A DNA stretch of 64,000 bases, taken from Hormiphora californensis (lineage: Eukaryota; Ctenophora; Tentaculata; Cydippida; Pleurobrachiidae). Position 1 is the first letter of the stretch. The number at the start of each line of letters is the position of its first letter. Below the pieces are notes generated by a model. That model saw only the letters and a program-made list of their open reading frames with translations, did not search any database and had not been told where the DNA came from. The stretch is from assembly GCA_020137815.1 (NCBI GenBank), contig CM035359.1, positions 4,684,032 to 4,748,031 on the forward strand, given 5' to 3'. The translations under genes and the position numbers were made by a program. Shown here in pieces: positions 10,351 through 20,854 of this stretch.

Positions 10351-10998
10351 TCACGAGTTTAATCTAGCGGTTAAAACATCAATTTGTTCCTGTAACACCT
10401 GACAGCTGGTTCGGAGGCGATCAGTTTCCTGAAACGATGTATAGATTAGATTCTAAATTAACTAGAGTGTCGATATTACCTTCGAAGAATTTCCAGGTGT
10501 ACATTCCAGCCATTCAGCCCACGAGCTAGTCTGGATGGGGTTAGTTTCCTGAAAAGATGTTAGATCAGAAACCAACTCAGAAGAATATATCATTCACTCC
10601 AAGGGTTCAATAGATCAATAGTTTGGTAACCCCCCTATATACAGAACGACGCCATACAGACCGGGTTAGGGTTAGTCTGTATGACGTTGTTCTGTATGTA
10701 GGGGGGATTCCAATATATTACCTCTGTGATTCCCAAAGACGGGAAATTTTTAGGGTCATTAGCTGGTGGGGGTTTAATCCAGCCAGCCTGATCCATCTGA
10801 ACTGCTTCAGTTGGCGTGGGCGTGGGAGGAGGTAAAACAATTTGTTGCCCGGTCGCATTCTGATGTGGAGAACCTGGTGCATATGCAAATTAGAATTAAA
10901 TTTTGAAAAAAAAATCTGATAACCTTACCCCAACAGATGCTTTGACCAAGTTTAATTCGCATGTTCCTCCCTCTGCCGTCTCTTAACTTCTTTCCCAT
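10351..10998 (-). CDS. Hypothetical gene I, 4 exons
   Basis: Start at 10998 (MGKKLRDGRGRNMRIKLGQS), a basic first exon ending in a split Gly codon before GTAAGG; exon 2 after GCACCAG is Pro-rich (QQIVLPPPTPTPTEAVQM); exon 3 (ETNPIQTSSWAEWLECTP) follows TTTCAG; exon 4 (ETDRLRTSCQVLQEQIDVLT) is a short helix ending TGA at 10351. Spliced length is about 130 residues. Exon 1 and its leader are duplicated upstream (see 10873-11812). The ATG follows GTACCTAG by two bases. No family recognised. Confidence 0.5.
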
Positions 10999-11812
10999 AG
11001 CTAGGTACAGAAGGTGATGGTGAGGCAGGGGTTTCGGATAGAGCGGTATAGGGCAGGGAGAAATAAACAAGTCAAATGAATTCTAAATGTGTTATCCTGG
11101 TCCAATCTGGTCAACAAAAAAACCTCTTGACGGTCACCTGAAATCTGAAAAAAAATGAAAAAAAAAGAGCACTGTGAGAGATATTTACCTGTTATAACAC
11201 GCATAGCTCGTATCTTACCTGTGGTATCATTGTTATTGTAAATTGAGAGAGGAGAAAGAGGGAGGGAAAGAGAGAGGGGAGAGAGCGTGTAAGAAACAGT
11301 GAGAGAAAGAGTGAGAGAGCGAGAGAGAGAGAAAGGGTGAGGGCCTGGTGCATATGCAAATTAGAATTAAATTTTGAAAAAAAATCTGATAACCTTACCC
11401 CAACAGATGCTTTGACCAAGTTTAATTCGCATGTTCCTCCCTCTGCCGTCTCTTAACTTCTTTCCCATAGCTAGGTACAGAAGGTGATGGTGAGGCAGGG
11501 GTTTCGGATAGAGCGGTATAGGGCAGGGAGAAATAAACAAGTCAAATGAATTCTAAATGTGTTATCCTGGTCCAATCTGGTCAACAAAAAAACCTCTTGA
11601 CGGTCACCTGAAATCTGAAAAAAATGAAAAAAAAGAGCACTGTGAGAGATATTTACCTGTTATAACACGCATAGCTCGTATCTTACCTGTGGTATCATTG
11701 TTATTGTAAATTGAGAGAGGAGAAAGAGGGAGGGAAAGAGAGAGGGGAGAGAGCGTGTAAGAAACAGTGAGAGAAAGAGTGAGAGAGCGAGAGAGAGAGA
11801 AAGGGTGAGGGC
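10873..11812. repeat. 471-bp tandem duplication containing a gene I exon 1 copy
   Basis: The sequence from CCTGGTGCATATGC at 10873 recurs from 11344, almost identical over about 470 bp, including the MGKKLRDGRG-coding exon, its donor and its leader. The second copy on the plus strand (upstream for the minus-strand gene) supplies an alternative first exon near 11468. Confidence 0.85.
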
Positions 11813-11930
11813 AGAGGAGAAAGAGGGAGGGTGAGAGAGAGAGGAAGTGAGGGAGAAAGAGAGGGTAGGGAAAGAGAATAAGAGAGAGAAGGAGAGAGAG
11901 AGAGGAAGAGTGAGAGAGCAGATTTTTGTG
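11230..11930. repeat. Degenerate GA-rich tracts
   Basis: Purine-rich imperfect (GA)n at 11238-11340 and 11710-11920, partly within the 471-bp duplication. Long Ser/Leu/Phe frames on the minus strand here are low-complexity artefacts. Confidence 0.7.
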
Positions 11931-12990
11931 ATAAGTCTTGACTGGATTAGGAGATTTCTTTTTAAAAACAACAACAATTAACAAAGTTTTGAAATTTTGA
12001 AGAAAAAACAATTGAAAATTTTCAGTGTTTGATGCGCAGCTTTTGAGAGAGAGCGTGCAGAGTGTACTGTTAATTGTGGTTAAAGTGCGTTTCAAACGAC
12101 TTGACCCGAGATTCCTGGAAATTCAGGATTTCCCCTTTGTAAATACACGCGCAATGTACCAAATTCCAGGAATCACGGGTCAAGTCGCTTGAAACGGACT
12201 TTAGAGTCAGAGCATGGTCCAAACAGCGCGAATTTTGTGAAAATTGGTTGAGATACGTGACTTGGGAAGGGTTAAAATGTGTACCATGTTAGATACTACT
12301 GTAGATACTACTGTAGATACTACTGTACCATGTTAGATACTACTGTAGATACTACTGTAACTACATGCCACTGTGTCACCTCAATACTAGTAGGGGGCGG
12401 TAGTGGGAAGTTGGGTCTAGAATTTCAAATTTAACCACCTGACATTCAGCTGAGAAGTAGTGAAATCTACAGCAGAGTGTATCTCTGTCCAGATCGGACT
12501 ATTGAGGAGAGACGAGAGAGAAGAGAGAATCTACAGACACTTGAAAAACCCTGAGAGACAGTTCGAACTGAAGAGAGGGGTTATACAGTTTTTGTGCAAT
12601 GGCCCCACTAATAGTTAGGATTTTCGATTTATTACGTGTCCACCTGGTAATTTCTAGGATTAATCCCGACATCTACTTGTGTGGCCACAATGTGGACTCC
12701 ACATATTTATTATCTAACCAGGAGTGTGTTTTATAAACTTGCACACAGAGCATAGCTCTCATTTATTAGTGCTATCCTCCAATCTGCACGCCCATGATCA
12801 CATGAGGTCAGATTATGTTCAAACCATGTCAAACCGTGTCAAACCGTGTCACACTAACCTTATTGGATGTAGATGAAGCATGAGGACGGGTTGATAGATC
12901 TTGCTGCAGGTTGTTGTTGTTGGGTGATTCTTCAGAATCTGGTCCTGGGGGAGAGGGATTATTAGGGGTATCAAGCAGTGTGATCTTACA
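11930..12990. other. Intergenic, no gene seen
   Basis: Holds a GATACTACTGTA tandem repeat at about 12292-12360, an inverted pair around 12100-12200 (TTTCAAACGACTTGACCCG against CGGGTCAAGTCGCTTGAAA), and short CAAACCGTGTCA repeats near 12820. No supported coding exon. Confidence 0.5.
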
Positions 12991-12995
12991 CGAAG

Positions 12996-13140
<145 letters not shown>

Positions 13141-13240
13141 AAAGTGAACTTTAGTGATACTATATTCTCTTAGTATCCCGATCAGATCATTATATCTAGA
13201 TACCTTTCCCCTGTAAGTGTTGCATATCATATATGATATA

Positions 13241-13413
13241 CAGTCGGACCCCGATTTAACGGCCCCCGATTTAGCGGCACCCCGATTTAACGGCAGCATA
13301 ATCTTCCCCCGATATAGGAAAATAACAGTATTTGAAACCCGATTTAGCGGACACCCCGATTTAACGGACAAAACCCTTTCCCCCGAGGATGCCGTTAAAT
13401 CGGGGTCCGACTG
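13241..13413. mobile_element. pogo/Tigger-like MITE, 173 bp
   Basis: CAGTCGGACCCCGATTTAAC at the left end and its inverted counterpart ending GTCCGACTG at the right, flanked by TA. Same length and internal CCCCGATTTA repeats as the copy at 10066-10238, so the two are recent relatives. Confidence 0.85.
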
Positions 13414-13485
13414 TATATATCTATTATGATTCTCCCTGAAAACGAAGTTTGGCCCATTTATCTTTTCGTTTAAGCTCATTCCTCC

Positions 13486-13528
<43 letters not shown>

Positions 13529-13615
13529 TTCATGTAGTACAATGTATCATCAAGGGTGAGAGTGAGAGAGTGACTCAGGTAATAAATATAGTTAGTGTTC
13601 TGTACGTTCAATTTG

Positions 13616-14245
13616 ATGCCACCGAAACGAAAAGATGTTGTTGTCTGCCCACTTAGTCAGTTGGCGGATCTGGACCCGGTCAGGAGGGAAGAAGAAATGA
13701 AGAAGAGAAAAACGGATCAGAAATGTTTGAGACAAAGAAAATGTCGGGCTAAAAGGAAGGCGACGGACCCGCTGGCGCTCCTAAGTGTCGATATATTTGG
13801 CTGCTCTATGACAGAAGAAGAAGAAGAAAAGAACACTGTAAAACAGCTCAAAGGTTAGTAGAGACGAATCTTTTGACTATTTGGTGAAGAGAAAAGTCCA
13901 GTTGCAACCCAGCTATTTTGAACTTCTTTTGATAAGAAATTCATCCCTACTAGTTGAGATAAAAAACATGAAACAAAAACATAAGGTGGAGATGGCGGAG
14001 ATGGCGAGAAAGTTGAATTTGGCGCTCGGGGAATCGGAGAGAATGAAAGTAGAGAATGAAGATTTGAAGCGAGAGTTAAGCGATAGAGCCAGGGAACACC
14101 CAGTGACGGCGGACATGGCACTGAATATGCCAACTTTAGAAGGTACAATTTAAACTATCTCAATTACAATATGTGGGACGGGGAGTTTTGTACAGATTAT
14201 AGAACACTTAATATTTCAGAAATGGGGTTTGTGGACGATTTGTGA
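13616..14245 (+). CDS. Gene J: basic region plus coiled coil (bZIP-like)
   Basis: Start ATG at 13616 (MPPKRKDVVVCPLSQLADLD). The first exon has a strongly basic stretch (EEMKKRKTDQKCLRQRKC, then RAKRKATD) and an acidic EEEEEK end before GTTAGT at 13854. Exon 2 probably begins after CTACTAG near 13951 and encodes a long charged coil (EIKNMKQKHKVEMAEMARKL, MKVENEDLKRELSDRARE). A third exon after ATATTTCAG adds EMGFVDDL and TGA at 14243-14245. The basic block followed by a coil resembles a bZIP factor, but leucine heptads are irregular and an insert separates the two parts, so this is only a suggestion. Exon 2 acceptor choice is inferred from frame. Confidence 0.45.
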
Positions 14246-14249
14246 AGTG

Positions 14250-15610
14250 CTGAAGCCCAAACTGCTCTGATTGGTGATATATCTAACGGCACGTCTACTG
14301 TGGGAGATGTGACTGAGACAATACCTGTGCGGGGAGGGAGACGGTAGCGTAGCTGATAGAACTTCGATAGTACTCCATTGCAGTACAGTGCGGTTGTAGT
14401 TGAGTTTGTAGGGCTGTTTGGTAGGGAGGTAGGCGATCAAAAACAAGAACTGGTGGGGAATATGGGGTTTGAACCGATCTTTATACTATCATCTGACTAG
14501 AGATAAAATCTCTCTGTGAGGGTGACTTAAAATCTTGCTCATGTCACCCTTACACAAAGATCTCTCTATATCGGGTATCACATAGAGCACTGTTTACTCT
14601 ACCGTTATACTAAATAAATATTTACAACCCTCCCCCTTCTCTCTCATACTACAGTATTGTGTATTAGTAGAATTGTGACTTGTAATATCGTGACGCCAAT
14701 TCACCAGTTGTGATACCGTGACAATCAAAATGTGACGTCAATTAACCAGTTCTGACAGCGTGCCAATCAAAATTTGACGTCAGTTCACCAGTTCTATACT
14801 ACTTTCTTGGTTGTGATTCTTGGTTGTGTGGTGTGGTGTGTTTGTACTTGTGCAGTTTAATGACGTAATGTGTTATTTGTTTTCTCTCTCTCTTTAGACC
14901 ATGGCTGTTTTCTAGCTACATATATATCAATTCGCTTTCAGCTCCAGACAATTGTATAAACCATATAAGTTACCTAGTTTGAGTCACATTTTGATTTGGT
15001 TAGTGTTAGGTGTGGAGGTTGCTGTTAGGTTTGGAGGTTGGTGTTAGGTGTGGAGGTTGCTGTTAGGTGTGGAGGTTGCTGTTAGGTGTGGAGGTTGCTG
15101 TTAGGTGTGGAGGTTCGGTCACGTGATCGCAGATGTCGTTCGCATCTCGGTTTACCAGGAGTTTCCCAGCTGCAAACTGTCGTCCGTTTCCAATCTGATG
15201 TCAGTTTCCAATTTGTAACGGCATCACATAATTCCCTATGAAAAATATAAAACAGTTATCCAGTGTGTACTTTAGGGCCCGGACTTTGCCGTGTTGAACC
15301 TGTCAGAGCATTGGCCTGACCCATTCTCGTTTCTCTCAGTCTCAAATATGGAGCGCGCGATAACTGTGGTCAGAGCATTGGCCTGGCAGTGCTGAACTGA
15401 TACCGTATTCTCACTACAACCACCCATCATGTCAATGACTAAATTCTATACTTTGGTAATGAAATTAGTAATTACCCCTCCGCGTTATAATGACTCACAT
15501 ATGCAATAAAAGGGGTGACTTTGTAACCAATTCTATACTAAAATATAAATATCATGGTAGTTAAATCATACTGGGCTGAATATTGCCAATAAGTAGTAGT
15601 ATTCAAAATT
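14250..15610. other. Intergenic, with tandem GTTAGGTGTGGAGGTTGCT repeat
   Basis: Contains a 19-20 bp tandem repeat (TGTGGAGGTTGCTGTTAGG) at about 15001-15115 and short CCAGTTCTGACAGCGTG-like repeats at 14690-14790. A 140-bp segment at 14808-14945 is repeated at 16405-16550. No coding exon recognised. Confidence 0.5.
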
Positions 15611-16550
15611 CCAGTATACACTTCTAGCTGTGTATGTGACCAAGCTACCGGAACTGGCTACCGCCCAAAGAAAAGATCCTGCACCAGTCCAGCGCCCTCC
15701 TGTGGGGGAGCAAGTTGCTCTGGTAGCTCAACTAGTAGAGACGACTGCTCCAGCAGCTGCTGTAAAACTGTCCATGGAGGATGGAGTGGTTGGAGCTACA
15801 CTTCTAGCTGTGTATGTGACCAAGCTACCGGAACTGGCTACCGCCCAAAGACAAGATCCTGCACCAGTCCAGCGCCCTCCTGTGGGGGAGCAAGCTGCTC
15901 TGGTAGCTCAACTAGTAGAGACGACTGTTCCAGCAGCTGCTGTAAAACTGTCCATGGAGCATGGAGTGGCTGGTTACCATGGGGTAACTGTTCCTGTGAT
16001 CATACCACGGGAACCGGAACAAAGCTCCGAAATAGGACATGCACCAGTCCAAGCCCTGCCTGTGGAGGAGAGACCTGCAGTAGTGGTACGAGTGAGGGGG
16101 TGGAGACCATGTCCTGTGACGATGAGTGTTGTAAGACCATCCATGGTGACTGGACTGAGTGGGATGAGTGGGCGTGCAACTGTGATTTCGAGACCGAGGA
16201 AGGTGTGACGGAACGAGAACGGGAGTGTTCCAACCCGACCCCCGCGTGCGGAGGTAAGACGTGCGAGGGTTATGCTAAAGAAAAACTATAACTCTGAAGA
16301 TTGGTCATGGATCGAATGGTGATCATGTGTAGCGTGTCAAAGACGATTTGTCAACAAAAAAAAAGAAGAAAAAAAAGCAAAACTCTTTATACTTTTTCTA
16401 AGACGTTCTTGGTTGTGATTCTTGGTTGTGTGGTGTGGTGAGTTTGTACCATTTTGCTTGTGCAGTTTAATGATGTAATGTGTTTTTTGTTTTCTCTCTC
16501 TTTAGACCATGGCTGTTTTCTAGCTACATATATCAATTCGCTTTCAGCTC
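14808..16550. repeat. Direct repeats flanking the TSP1-like exon
   Basis: Segments 14808-14945 and 16405-16550 share TCTTGGTTGTGATTCTTGG, TTTCTCTCTCTCTTTAGACC, ATGGCTGTTTTCTAGC and CAATTCGCTTTCAGCTC in the same order, with small indels. They bracket the TSP1-like exon. Confidence 0.75.
15615..16291 (+). CDS. Thrombospondin type 1-like repeat exon, four units
   Basis: An exon opening after AATTCCAG and running to TAA near 16289-16291, in the frame beginning YTSSCVCDQATGTGY. It encodes four roughly 60-residue (180-bp) units with WSGW, SCTSP(A/S)P(S/A)CGG and CC-KT(V/I)HG motifs; the fourth reads WTEWDEWACNCDFETEEG. WSxW plus conserved Cys and CGG match TSP1-type extracellular modules. Units 1 and 2 are almost identical in DNA. 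The N-terminal exons are not identified upstream, so this is the 3' part of a gene or a detached exon. A GTAAGA inside the last unit (16255) could also act as a donor. Likely extracellular matrix or surface protein. Confidence 0.65.
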
Positions 16551-16739
16551 ATTAGACACACATTAATACAATGTCACATTTTGATTTGGTAATACGTCAT
16601 TTGAATTATTACACTAAATGATACAAAAATTAAAAAAACATGTCACGCATCGGTCCATCATATCCACCAAGCAACAGTTAAAACGAACCGAATGTATGTA
16701 CATTGCAACTTCCCTTTGTTGAATATTGTGTGATTTAAA

Positions 16740-19700
16740 TCACTTTTTAGCACCGAATGCTGACGTCAGGGTAGATACATCGAACACCATGGACTCCATC
16801 TTAGGAACGGTCCTAACCTTTGTCGCGTGGGGATTTCCAATAACTGCACTGGTCACCGTTAGAGGTGTCCCCCTTCGTTTCCTCCGAGTACCCGGATGAT
16901 TTTTCTTCATCACTCCACCCGGTTTTTGAAGCATCTCCAGCACACTTTTTCTCCGCGGTTTCTCATGGCCCCCATTGGTGCTCTCCGTCGGGCAGCTGTT
17001 CCTAGTTTTCAGAGAGTTGGGATCTGATGTTGAGGGGGTCGGGGGAGTTATGACGCTGCACCGCTTATACGGCATCAGCAGGGGTGAGGGAGAGGCGGTG
17101 GTGACAGGAACGGCCGGCCCACCGTGGGGTGATGTTAGTTTCAGCCCAGATGGTTGGAGCATCACCAGAGAAATCTTCCGAGGCGGTGAGGGTGGTCGGA
17201 GAGATTCCACGGAATGAGCAGTTGGAATTGTTTGTAGGACCTGGGTTTCACTGATAGTCGGTGGTTTGCTGTTCACCACCTCGTCGGATCCGTCCGCCGC
17301 CGTTAGAGAATTAGATGACCGTAACCGTGACAGAAAGTCCCGCTGACTCGCTTCTATAGTTTGTTTAGGCGGTGAATTGTGGGCCTCTAAAATTGTCTTT
17401 GTGTACGCTGATAAACCCCGTTCTAACGTCCGTCGTTTTTTCTGTTTACTGGACGTTGCCCTTCGTAGGCGGTCCGTTATCGAGTTGGACCGTGGTTTGG
17501 CAAACTTTGGAGGTGGTGCTTCACCCGGGCTACCGACCCACACACACGTGGTGACAAACCGTGGGTTGCTACTGCTAAACGGCACGACAATCTCGCTATA
17601 CGTTACTCTCCTCCGGTACGCAGCTATCTGTTCCGCGGAGTTCAACCGAGCAGGCTTGCTGTTCCACGGGAGGGACCCTTTGAATCGGGATCCTTGGAAG
17701 TAATACACAACAGGATTCAATATACTATTGATAAAAAGGAAGATAACGCTGGGGAGGAGGTAGACATAGTGGTGGGATTTGTATCCTAGGGCTTCAGAAG
17801 AGGTGAACATGTCGATGAAGGTGTTACAAGGAATCACGTTGAGGGTTTCAAGCAGCGGCTCAAAGCTACAATCCAGTAGAGAATGTAGCAGAAGATAAAG
17901 GCACAAATAATGATTGCTAGCGTTTGAATTGCTGTTCCCTTGGATTTTGGACCGTGATCTGGGAAAGGAGGAAGAGGATCATCAGGGCCACTAGATAATT
18001 TTAAGAAAATTTAGTCAGGCTACTAATTGGGGTTCACAAACATGTTTTTACACAAAAAATAACAATACATAATCGAATATAGTATGATCTGAAAATGAAA
18101 TACGTACGTTTTACCCCCTCTTGAAGCATAGACCGGACCTCCAACTTTCGGCCAAAGGATGTATTGTTAAGTCGTAGCAACCGTAAAATGCTGAAAAGGA
18201 ACTGGATGAAGTTGTTTTCATTACGACCCAATTCAATGTATAAATTAACTTGCTGTGACGTGGTATTACCACTGCAGGCAAGAAACCATAAAATCTCACC
18301 TTAAAATGCATCCACATTTAGGTTGGTGAGTCTCAGTTTCACTAGGACCACTAAACTGCTCATGATTATGACAGCCCCGGGGAGACAGATAGGAACCACG
18401 CTAACCCAATGTAGAGATGAATATACCATCCATCGTACTCCTAGAAGACGGGAAATATGCTTTTTGTCAAACTGAAATTGTTTAATATACAACATTTTGG
18501 ACAAAAAGAATTTTGGCTTCATCAGTATGTGCAGTACCTCGTGAAGAGAGGTGATTTTGTATTGGCAGCTTGCCACGATTGGAATGAACTCATAATCCGT
18601 TCCAGTGAAAAAGGGAATAAGGGAGAAGAGGAGGCCGATAACCAGCAAACTCCTATTATAATAAGGTTGTTTCTGCCCTTCCTCCAACACTTCTTCATAA
18701 ACGGGAACCCCAATACCAGTGCTCGTGTTACGCTGATCATGGGAATGTAGATTAGATGTTAGTGGGGGCGTCAATTGAAGCGTTTCTGTTCGATGTAAAC
18801 ATTGTAAACCTTGTTATGTTTAAACCCTAAAGAGGCGCGGGTGAAAAAAGGGTATAATGTTACAAGGCTCAATGTAAACCATGTTATGATAATGGTTTGT
18901 ATACCTGATGTAGACGATAAGGCAGATACTGGTCCTGGATGCAAGGTTGAAAACCACTCCACTCAGACTGCACAAACACTGTTTACCTTATCACTGAACA
19001 ACTGAGTCCGCCTGAAAATATTAAATAGCTGTCAACTCTCCATAGGCATAAGGGTGAGGTATCATACATTGTATCATGTAGTTTCCATAAGACATGTTAT
19101 GATGAAATATTTAATTCTTAACCTTTTTAGATTTACCTCGACCAAAACGCGGAGTTTTTACGTCAGCCGACCCGAAACCTGATTAAATTTGGCCACCCGC
19201 TGGTCTCAGAGCCTCAAATGTTCAAAATATGTTCTAAATTGTCATTTGGGGTCATTTAGACCTTTTAATTACATGTAATTACCCTTTAATTACATGTAAA
19301 CATTTTAATTACATTAATTACTTCCAATTACATTCCAATTACTCTCGTACCTCGAGAGCTTTCAACGCACCCTAGAACACCTTTCTACTCCTGTCAAATT
19401 GCACGAGTTTGATGACCCCTATTTTGACTGTTTTTCGCGTCCTACCCCTTATGGGTTTGGGCACACCCATCGCCACACCCCCTATACGTCGCGGGACCTC
19501 GAGACCTTTCCAACGAGCCATAGAACACCTCTCTACTACTTCAGGGGGCTTCAAAACTTTCACTCTAAAAATATCTATGGTTATGGTTTTATGGTTTATG
19601 GTTATCGACCAAAACGCGGAGTTTTTACGTCAGCCGACCCGAAACCGGATTAAATTTGGCCACCCGCTTGTCTCAGGGCCTCCAAAGATGTCAAAATATG

Positions 19701-20765
19701 TCTGAATTGTCATTTGAGGTCATTTGGACCTTTTAATTACATGTAATTACCCTTTAATTACATGTAATTACGCTTTAATTACATGTAATTACTTCCAATT
19801 ACATTCCAATTACTTCAGCACCTCGAGAGCTTTCGAACGCACCTAGAACACCTTTCTACTCCTTCCAATTGCCGAGTTCTGTATACCCCTTATTTTGACT
19901 GTTTTTCGCGTCCTACCCCTTATAGGTTTGGGTATGGCCATCGCCACACCCCCTATACGTCGCGGGACCTCGAGACCTTTCCAACGAGCCATAGAACACC
20001 TCTCTACTACTTCAGGGGGCTTCAAAACTTTCACTCTAAAAATATCTATGGTTTTATGGTTATGGTTTATGGTTTATGGTTTATGGTTTATGGTTTATGG
20101 TTTTTTTTTCATCTGGTATTAAGGGCCTGTCGGCTCGGCCCCGTTGTTTTAGTTTTAGGGGGGATGTTTTAGGGGGGATGGGTTGAGTTTGGGTTATATT
20201 CGGGTCGGGGGGCCTTGCCAGGCCCCGAATCTAAAAATCGGTTGAAAATCGGTTTCTAGAAATTAAAGCCTAGCTATGCCATATACTCACTCATTAGCCA
20301 GCACAGCTGCAGTGAATGGCATCACAAAAACTGAAATTGAAATGTCACATAGAGCGAGATTGAGGAACACTGTCACTATTCCTTGGTCCTCATTCTTCCT
20401 CTTTCGTCCGTAAAGACTGAGTACACGACATATCACGTGTATCTGTGGGAGAGAGAGAGTGAGTTGCTTTGCTCGACCCTGTTTCACATTTGTTAATTTT
20501 GGTACAATGTTCAACTACCTTCAATGTGAGTAGTCGATTCACACGAGCGAGCTCAATCGATCCAGGACCGAGAGCAGAAAACAAGTGGTTTTACCAGACA
20601 ATTGTTTTGATCCATATTAAGTCCAAAAACCAATTAAATAAATTAGTTTGGATGCCCGGGCCCATGTGGTGTCACGGGGGTAACACCTTTAGGCTACTGC
20701 CATAATTAACGGCATATCTCGTTAATTGTTAATTGTTATTATCCTTCAATCTTTCTATCTCTATC

Positions 20766-20854
<89 letters not shown>

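Noticed and set aside
15630-16208. 192-codon frame over the TSP1-like exon
   Set aside because: Off-frame reading; the TSP1 frame has the conserved Trp/Cys pattern and this one does not.
20040-20105. Telomeric repeat (TTATGG-like run)
   Set aside because: Unit is TTATGGT with variation, not TTAGGG, and forms the end of a duplicated intronic repeat.
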